DNA from: Nanobdellota archaeon
Lineage (GTDB): Archaea > Nanobdellota > Nanobdellia > Pacearchaeales > GW2011-AR1
Direction of reading: 5' to 3'
DNA: 63,012 bases
Assembly (NCBI GenBank): GCA_022561055.1
Contig: JADFRY010000005.1
Span: 1-63,012 of the forward strand
Below, in pieces: positions 57,130 through 63,012 of this stretch. The position numbers and the translations under genes are program-made. How positions within the stretch are numbered: position 1 is the stretch's first letter; every line of letters begins with the position of its first letter. The notes beneath the pieces were generated by a model, which saw nothing but the letters and a program-made list of their open reading frames with translations, searched no databases and had not been told where the DNA came from.

Positions 57130-57156
57130 TTTTAATTAAAATTAGAAGGAGGTTAA

Positions 57157-57399
57157 ATGGAAAAAGAAATAGTTGTAAATGGAAAAACTTACAATCTGAA
57201 AGAACTTAAGTACAAAGATGTAGCAGCGCTTGGACAAATCAACCAAGAAGAGTCTGCGAAAAAATTATTAATTCTTTCTACTGGAGTAACAGAAGAAGAA
57301 TATAACGATTTAAGTATGAGAGATGGAATTGAAATCCAAAAGGCAATTAATGAACTTAATGGTTTTGGAGAAGATTTTCAGAAGCCTCTGACCAAGTAA
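57157..57399 (+). CDS. Tail assembly chaperone (short form)
   Basis: An 80-residue protein after AGAAGGAGGT. It matches the gpG-type chaperone: small, acidic, placed between tube and tape measure. A second frame follows without its own start (57360-57548) and is reached by a -1 shift. Confidence 0.65.
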   Translation: MEKEIVVNGKTYNLKELKYKDVAALGQINQEESAKKLLILSTGVTEEEYNDLSMRDGIEIQKAINELNGFGEDFQKPLTK

Positions 57400-57548
57400 T
57401 AAACGAATTAACAGTTTGTGATCAATTTAAATGGACACTTGATTATTTAAGAAATTTAAATGTAAGTGACTATATGGCAATTATAAGATATATGAAAAGA
57501 TTAGAGGCAGATCATAAAAAGGCCATGAGAAAAGCTAAAAGAAAATAA
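57360..57548 (+). CDS. Tail assembly chaperone extension reached by -1 frameshift
   Basis: The -1 frame is open from the TAA at 57357-57359 to the TAA at 57546-57548 and encodes a conserved-looking helical domain (VCDQFKWTLDYLRNL, YMKRLEADHKKAM). It has no start codon at its beginning. Candidate slip sites are GGTTTTG (57361-57367) and GATTTTC (57373-57379), since the TTT codon re-pairs after a -1 shift. The fused product would be the GT form of the chaperone. Its TAA overlaps the tape measure ATG. Confidence 0.65.
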   Translation, partial: WFWRRFSEASDQVINELTVCDQFKWTLDYLRNLNVSDYMAIIRYMKRLEADHKKAMRKAKRK

Positions 57549-59296
57549 TGGTAGCATTCGGACAAAACGTAGTTGAAATAGTAATAAGAGCAAGAGATAG
57601 ATTTAGTAAAACTTTTAGTAAAGCACGATTATCTATGGAAAGTTTCAGAAAATCAGCTTTGGGTATGGCTGCAGTAGGAACTGTTATAGCGATAGGTTTC
57701 GCTAAAGCAATTAAAACTTCTATTGCTTTTGAGAGTGCATTTACAGGAGTAAGAAAAACAGTAGAATTATCTGAAAAAGGATTTGCAGAATTAGAACAAA
57801 GATTTAAAACTCTTTCCACAGAAACTGGAACTACTTTCGTTGAGTTATCTCGTATTGGAGAACTAGCTGGACAATTAGGTGTTTCAGGAGTAGAAAATTT
57901 ATCAAAATTCACACGAGTTATTGCTGATATTGCAGTAACAACTAATCTAACTGCAGAGGAAGCAGCAACAAGCTTTGCAAGAATAGCAAATGTAATGAAT
58001 GAACCTTTAGAAAATATAGATCGTATGGGTGCTACAGTTGTAGATTTAGGTAACAATTTTGCTACAACAGAGGCAGAAATTGCTACTTTTGGTCAAAGAA
58101 TTTCTGGTGCTGGTAGAATAGTTGGATTTACAACTGCAGATGTTTTCGCAATAGGAACAGCTTTAAGTTCGGTTGGTGTTCAAGCTGAAGCAGGTGGAAC
58201 TGCCGTTCAAATGGGTTTATTAAAAATAAATGCAGCTGTTATTGATGGTGGATCAAAATTAAGAATATTTGCTAAAACTGCAGGATTAACTTCTGAAGAA
58301 TTTGCTGAAATGTGGGAAACAGATGCATCAGGAGCATTTGAAAAATTCATATTAGGTTTAGGAACACAAGGCGATAAAGCACAAACAACTTTAAAAGCTG
58401 TTGGATTAGGAAGTGTAAGAGCTACAAGAGCGTTTCTATCATTATCAAATGCAGGTGATTTAATAACAAGAGCGTTAAAAACTTCAGAAGAAGCTTGGGA
58501 AGCGAATACTGCACTTACAGATGAAGCACAAAAAAGATATGCAACATTAGAAAGACAAATAGCAAAAGCAAAAGCAGAATTTGCTATATTAGGAGACGAA
58601 ATAGGAGATATTTTAGCTCCAATTCTTAAAAGTTTAATACCTATTATCAAAAAGGTAATAGAATTTATTAAAAATTTACCAGGACCAGTAAAACAAGCAA
58701 TTCTTGTTTTTGGAGCAGTTACCGTAGCAGTTACATTATTAGCAGGAGCAATAGCATTAGTTACATTAGTAGCATCTCCTTGGTTATTAATTATAGGAGC
58801 AATTATTATAGCAATATCATTGATAGTTATAGCAATAATTAATTGGAAAAGAATACTTATCACTTTAGTAGAAGCAGTGTTAAAAGCAGCTACCTTTCTG
58901 GATAAATCTTGGCAATTAATTAAAGATGGGTTTGTTGTTGCCTTTGAAACAATGAAAAATACAGCATTCAAGGTTTGGAATTCTATTGTAGATTTTATTG
59001 GTGGAAAAATACAAAAGGTAATAGATTTTATCAATACTTTAATTAGAGCTGCAAATTTAGTGGCAGGTGTAAATATTTCACTAATTCCTAATCTTGATTT
59101 AAGTGGAATTAGAGGACAATTAACAGATATTCCTTCTTTACAATCTAGATTAAATATTGAAAGAGAAACAAGAGCTAGACAATTTGGTCAGGTAGTAAAT
59201 CAAACAATAATTAATATAGAAAACAATATAGGATTAGATCCAGATGATGTTGCAGAAGCATTACAAACTAAAATGAAAAATATAACACCAATATGA
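57548..59296 (+). CDS. Tail tape measure protein
   Basis: A 582-residue protein. About 60-260 matches the TP901-type tape measure core (AAVGTVIAIGFAKAIK, ELGELAGQLGVSG-like RIGELAGQLG, FARIANVMNEP, GGTAVQMGLLKI). A hydrophobic block at about 384-434 may cross the host membrane at DNA entry. Its length suggests a tail of roughly 85-90 nm at the usual 1.5 angstrom per residue. Confidence 0.85.
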   Translation: MVAFGQNVVEIVIRARDRFSKTFSKARLSMESFRKSALGMAAVGTVIAIGFAKAIKTSIAFESAFTGVRKTVELSEKGFAELEQRFKTLSTETGTTFVELSRIGELAGQLGVSGVENLSKFTRVIADIAVTTNLTAEEAATSFARIANVMNEPLENIDRMGATVVDLGNNFATTEAEIATFGQRISGAGRIVGFTTADVFAIGTALSSVGVQAEAGGTAVQMGLLKINAAVIDGGSKLRIFAKTAGLTSEEFAEMWETDASGAFEKFILGLGTQGDKAQTTLKAVGLGSVRATRAFLSLSNAGDLITRALKTSEEAWEANTALTDEAQKRYATLERQIAKAKAEFAILGDEIGDILAPILKSLIPIIKKVIEFIKNLPGPVKQAILVFGAVTVAVTLLAGAIALVTLVASPWLLIIGAIIIAISLIVIAIINWKRILITLVEAVLKAATFLDKSWQLIKDGFVVAFETMKNTAFKVWNSIVDFIGGKIQKVIDFINTLIRAANLVAGVNISLIPNLDLSGIRGQLTDIPSLQSRLNIERETRARQFGQVVNQTIINIENNIGLDPDDVAEALQTKMKNITPI

Positions 59297-61539
59297 TAAA
59301 TACACAACTAAATATAAGCGGAATAGTTATTCCAGATTTTTATAATTTGAGAGTTAAAAAAACTATAAGTGAAAGTAATCCCTCTAGTAATTTTCAAGTT
59401 AATGTGGAAAATATAGCGGGAAGACATTCAGGTGATTTTACGATAGGAGACGAAATTAAAATTTTCTCTGATAATCAAGAATTAAGTTTAATTAGTCATT
59501 ATAAAATGAATGATAATCTTGCAACTACTGTTGTTATTGATGATGGAGTAGGAAATAATAATGGAACTTTAAATGGTGGAGAGAATACATCAGATAAAAG
59601 TATAACAGGAAAAATAAATAATGCATTTCTTTTGAATGGTACGGATGATTTTATTGATATTGATGATGTTTTAACAAATGATTTGTCTAAAACTACAGTA
59701 GGAACTTGGGTAGTTTGGGTAAGACCTGTTGATGCTACTCCTACTGCTGCAGAGAATTTATTCAATTTTGGGGATACAGATGGTAACGAAGTTATGAATC
59801 TGCAAATTACATCGGCTAGTTTACTTTTAGCATTTACAAGAGATGAAGGAGTCAATCAGTGGATTCTTGATACAGATAATGCTGTTTTTTCAGATAATGT
59901 TTGGACACATGTGGCTCTTGTTCAAGATGGAACAGAACCAATTTTATACATAGATGGCGTTGCCGTTGCACAGACATTTTCATCCTCAACAGATAAGACT
60001 AAGTGGTTTAATGATATAGAAGGTTTAGACAATGGGCGTATAGGAGCTCGTAATTTTAATAATGGTGGAAACACACAACATTTCAATGGTCGAATAGACG
60101 ATGTAAGGATTTATAATACTGCATTAACGTCAGCACAAATTACAGATATTTATAATAATGGTAATGGAACAGAAGAAAATCAAATCATTTTTACTGGAAT
60201 TCTTGAAAATATAGATTTTAAAGGGAAAGAAACAAAAGAAAGAATTAATATAACAGGAAGAGATTTTACTTCAAGATTACAAGATAGAACAGTCGAACCA
60301 GAAGTATATTCAAATTTACCTGCAGGAAGTATTGTAAAAGATATAATAAATAAATATACTGATGATATTACAGTTATTAATGTAGATGACTCTCCTACTA
60401 CAATTGAAAGAATATCTTTTAATCACACTCCAGTATATGATGCCGTTAAAGAATTAGCAGATTTAGCTACTTATAATTTTTACGTTGATGTAAATAAAGA
60501 TTTACGTTTTAAAGAAAAATCAACAACAAGTTCAAATTTAACTTTTGATTCTGGAAATGTATTAAATTCATCATTTAAAGAAGAAAGAGATAGTGTATTT
60601 AATGAAATTTGGGTTTACGGCGATAGATATTTAGATAATTTTCAAGAATCTTTTACCGGAGATGGAGTAGGAAGTGTATTCACATTAATTTATAAACCAC
60701 ATAATACAGAAATAACAGATGATGGAGAAATACAAAAAGGTGGAGTCTTTGGAATGGGTGTAGTTACTTCTGGTGTTAATTATTTAGTTAATTTTTTCGA
60801 TAGACAAATTGTTTTTATATCAGGAACAGAAATAGGATATAACGATATTCCTGGAAACGGAAGTGTAGTAGTAGTTAAATATGATAGAAGTCTTCCGATT
60901 GTAAAAGTTGGTACTAATCAAACAAGTATAGATATTTATGGAAAAAGAGTGAAAAAAATAACAGACAGAGAAATTAAGGATCCAGTAACAGCCACAAAAT
61001 TAGTAACAACAAAACTTAACGAATTATCTATTCCTAAAAAACAAGGTAAATTAAAAGTGAAAAATGTAATTGATGTAACTCCTGGAGAAACCTGCATAGT
61101 GAATTTGCCTTGGGAAGATGTAAATAATCAAACATATGATATCATAGAAGCAATCTATGATTTCAACAAACCTAGTAATTTATCTGAATCAGTATTAACA
61201 GTTACAGTAAATAAAAAAATATTCGATGTAACCGATCGATTAAAAGAATTTGATCAAAGATTAAGAAAAATTGAAGCACAAGATGTAGATCCATTAGATA
61301 TTATAACAAGATTAGAATTTACAACTGGTAGTATGGGATTGAGAACAAGTGGAATATTTGTATCGACTGCTACTGTTACTGGAAGCGTTTCTCATTTATA
61401 TGACACAAATTTTACTCCATCAGTTAATCCATTCAATTTAGCAAGTGGAACAGATCAAGGTTTATTAGCTGGCTCTTTTACAGGTAGTGCATCAGCCTTT
61501 TCAGCATTTTCAATTAAATTTTCAGGAGGATTTGTATAA
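59293..61539 (+). CDS. Baseplate hub-like protein with inserted LamG domain
   Basis: A 748-residue protein. The N-terminal 55 residues and about 295-690 look like one tail hub/late control D-type protein (FTGILENIDFKGKETKERI, ITGRDFTSRLQDR, VYDAVKELADLATYNFYVD, GETCIVNLPWEDV). Between them about 60-290 is a complete LamG/concanavalin-type domain (HYKMNDN, FLLNGTDDFIDI, WTHVALVQDGTEPILYIDG, GRIDDVRIYNTALTSAQI). LamG domains bind glycans. The last 60 residues are a separate Ser/Gly-rich module. It overlaps the tape measure gene by 4 bases. Confidence 0.75.
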   Translation: MINTQLNISGIVIPDFYNLRVKKTISESNPSSNFQVNVENIAGRHSGDFTIGDEIKIFSDNQELSLISHYKMNDNLATTVVIDDGVGNNNGTLNGGENTSDKSITGKINNAFLLNGTDDFIDIDDVLTNDLSKTTVGTWVVWVRPVDATPTAAENLFNFGDTDGNEVMNLQITSASLLLAFTRDEGVNQWILDTDNAVFSDNVWTHVALVQDGTEPILYIDGVAVAQTFSSSTDKTKWFNDIEGLDNGRIGARNFNNGGNTQHFNGRIDDVRIYNTALTSAQITDIYNNGNGTEENQIIFTGILENIDFKGKETKERINITGRDFTSRLQDRTVEPEVYSNLPAGSIVKDIINKYTDDITVINVDDSPTTIERISFNHTPVYDAVKELADLATYNFYVDVNKDLRFKEKSTTSSNLTFDSGNVLNSSFKEERDSVFNEIWVYGDRYLDNFQESFTGDGVGSVFTLIYKPHNTEITDDGEIQKGGVFGMGVVTSGVNYLVNFFDRQIVFISGTEIGYNDIPGNGSVVVVKYDRSLPIVKVGTNQTSIDIYGKRVKKITDREIKDPVTATKLVTTKLNELSIPKKQGKLKVKNVIDVTPGETCIVNLPWEDVNNQTYDIIEAIYDFNKPSNLSESVLTVTVNKKIFDVTDRLKEFDQRLRKIEAQDVDPLDIITRLEFTTGSMGLRTSGIFVSTATVTGSVSHLYDTNFTPSVNPFNLASGTDQGLLAGSFTGSASAFSAFSIKFSGGFV

Positions 61540-61901
61540 TGGTATTTTTAGATCACGCAAAAAATCAATTAACTTTATTAATGGGGGGAAGTACCACTGG
61601 TTCAGTTGGACAAATATTAATAGGAACAGGCAGTGCAACTATATCAGCATCAAGAACAGAATTAACAACTGCTAATGATAGACAAACCGTAACTTCAATT
61701 ACTTTTCCAGCGCAAAAAAAAGTAAGTTGGCAATTTGACTGGAATAGTTTAGAAATATCTGGAACTATTTTAAGTGAATTTGGTTTAATTAAGTCTGGAG
61801 GAGGACTAACTGGATCATTACATTCACTAAATGTAATGCCTAATTTAACTTTTGATGGAACAAATGAATTAAGAATAGAATTTAATGGAGAAGTATTTTA
61901 A
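61539..61901 (+). CDS. Distal tail protein, small
   Basis: A 120-residue beta-rich protein coupled by TAATG to the hub gene. MGGSTTGSVGQILIGTGSATISASRTEL and SEFGLIKSGGGLTGSLHSLNVMPNL, read in parts, resemble collar or fibre-base proteins. Function unknown. Confidence 0.55.
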   Translation: MVFLDHAKNQLTLLMGGSTTGSVGQILIGTGSATISASRTELTTANDRQTVTSITFPAQKKVSWQFDWNSLEISGTILSEFGLIKSGGGLTGSLHSLNVMPNLTFDGTNELRIEFNGEVF

Positions 61902-61952
61902 TATATAACTACTAAATCAATAAATTTAAATTAAAAAATATAAGGTATTTAA

Positions 61953-62984
61953 ATGGCAACACCAGAAGGAACTTTTCCAAAAGTAGGAAATGATCCGTTT
62001 TATGTAAGTGAAATCGGTTCAATAATGAATATAGGAGTAAAACTATTTGGAAATTCTTTTCAAACTATATTAAACGCAGATAAAGCAGGATTTACTGCAA
62101 ATGTTAATGAAAGATTTAAAAATTTACATTTTGATAGTTTAAAAGCAGATACAATGACCGGAGATAATTTTATATATAACTCAACAAAAGATATTTATGT
62201 TTTACCTGATCCTTCTACAGTCTCTACAGGCAGCTTTGCAACAGTGGATGAATTTACAGAAATAAATGCAGGAAGTTGGTTTAGTGGAGGAACACCAACT
62301 ATAGTAGGAAATGCTTTATTTTTAGATTCAGATAAAGAATTTTTAGATTCTGCTTTTACATTCATCAATAATAATAAATTAATAAGAATTTCTAAACCAG
62401 CGGGTACAGATGGAAATACCGCATCTAATCGATTGGATGTTTATTTAGTTGGAACTGGTTCTGCAGTTATTGCAAAATATACTCGTAATCAAGCAGGTCA
62501 AGGTGGTGCACTAGCTCAAGATAGAATTTTCACAATTATTTTGACACCTCGTACTGCCTTTTCCTATGATGAAACCGTTGGAAGTTATAGTCAGTATTCA
62601 GTTGATCCTTATAGACAATTAGGATCTCAAACAAGTTATGGAATTAAACTTGAACTTGTTAATACAGATACTGCAGATGTTACAATAGATTTTATAAAAG
62701 AATACGATTGGACAGGAGCAGGAAGTCATTGGACAGGATCAATTGTAAGCACTGGGAGTGATTTTTTTACAACTTTATCTAATGCAGGTATTGTTTCTAC
62801 TTTGGATGGAAGTGGAGGAATATTTGTCTCAACAAATTCTGGAACAAATTATAATCGTATGACATTGGATACATTTACTACACTTTCAAATACTGGTTCA
62901 ATTAGTAGAGTCATGTTTCAATCCATATCTGGTGTAGAACCTATGATGATCTTTAATTATGGAGTAACTTATAATCTTTTATAA
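61953..62984 (+). CDS. Distal tail or receptor-binding protein
   Basis: A 343-residue protein. The N-terminus (about 1-75) is helical and could anchor it; the rest is beta-rich with many Gly, Ser and Thr (TGSFATVDEFTEINAGSW, NRLDVYLVGTGSAVI, VDITIDFIKEYDWTG-like). Last gene of the tail module, as expected of a fibre or receptor-binding protein. Its 3' end lies in the 127-bp overlap. Confidence 0.6.
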   Translation: MATPEGTFPKVGNDPFYVSEIGSIMNIGVKLFGNSFQTILNADKAGFTANVNERFKNLHFDSLKADTMTGDNFIYNSTKDIYVLPDPSTVSTGSFATVDEFTEINAGSWFSGGTPTIVGNALFLDSDKEFLDSAFTFINNNKLIRISKPAGTDGNTASNRLDVYLVGTGSAVIAKYTRNQAGQGGALAQDRIFTIILTPRTAFSYDETVGSYSQYSVDPYRQLGSQTSYGIKLELVNTDTADVTIDFIKEYDWTGAGSHWTGSIVSTGSDFFTTLSNAGIVSTLDGSGGIFVSTNSGTNYNRMTLDTFTTLSNTGSISRVMFQSISGVEPMMIFNYGVTYNLL

Positions 62985-63012
62985 AATGGTATATAAAATA
63001 AAAACATTAAAC
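62886..63012. repeat. Terminal direct repeat, right copy
   Basis: This is the exact copy of bases 1-127. Removing one copy joins the distal tail gene (61953-62984) directly to the small membrane protein gene at 101-283. Confidence 0.95.

Noticed and set aside
62886-63012. Biological direct terminal repeat used for packaging
   Set aside because: The length equals a common assembler k-mer and the repeat cuts coding sequence at arbitrary points, so assembly overlap is simpler.

Overview
The window is one complete, circular, AT-rich genome of a tailed dsDNA virus (Caudoviricetes type) that most likely infects an archaeon. The first 127 bases are repeated exactly as the last 127, which is the signature of an assembler closing a circle or of circular permutation, so the unit genome is 62,885 bp. 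Evidence for an archaeal host: many transcription units begin about 25 bp after boxes of the type TTTAAATA or AATATATAAA (archaeal TATA boxes); the DNA polymerase is family B; an RtcB ligase and a Mom-like DNA modifier are present. Strong Shine-Dalgarno sites (AAGGAGGT type) are also common. The host lineage cannot be named from the sequence; a low-GC archaeon, possibly DPANN, is a guess.

Layout. (1) 0.1-1.0 kb: small membrane proteins that look like a lysis or holin module. (2) 1.1-6.2 kb: early region of very small ORFs (zinc ribbons, an AbrB-like regulator, an OB-like protein, a SWIM zinc finger), two long intergenic stretches that look like structured RNA (about 1.1-1.44 and 5.43-5.87 kb) and an HNH endonuclease. 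(3) 6.2-15.3 kb: tRNA-Gly, family B DNA polymerase flanked by two Mom/DruA-like proteins, a tRNA-mimicking RNA at 10043-10157 that resembles bacterial Y RNA (YrlA), a large TerD-like protein just after it, a metallophosphoesterase with N-terminal HTH, and nucleotide-pool genes. (4) 15.3-37.2 kb: a large sugar and glycan cluster with six glycosyltransferase-like genes, B12-radical SAM enzyme with an FNR-type reductase, GHMP sugar kinase plus cytidylyltransferase, split TPP-dependent E1-like subunits, cupin, four SDR enzymes, methyltransferase-like and GH16-like proteins, plus RtcB and an ATP-dependent RNA ligase. (5) 37.2-40.7 kb: small ORFs, HNH, PD-(D/E)XK nuclease. (6) 40.7-63 kb: packaging and virion genes: TerS, TerL, portal-MuF fusion, jelly-roll proteins, a six-tRNA array (Met, Trp, Ser, Ser, Asp, Glu), prohead protease with a nested scaffold, major capsid protein, connectors, tail terminator (duplicated, one copy fused to propeller-like repeats), tail tube, a frameshifted tail chaperone, tape measure, baseplate hub with an inserted LamG domain, and distal tail proteins.

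All genes except one small membrane protein (53413-53595) run on the + strand, mostly with 1-20 base overlaps (ATGA, TAATG), so long polycistronic units are expected. Together the genes describe a long-tailed virus that replicates with its own PolB, probably modifies its DNA, supplies tRNAs, carries an RNA-repair / Y-RNA-like set, and makes or attaches unusual sugars, either on its virion or on the host surface. The most novel-looking item is the Y-RNA-like locus at 10.0-12.0 kb, in a genome that also has two RNA ligases of different families.
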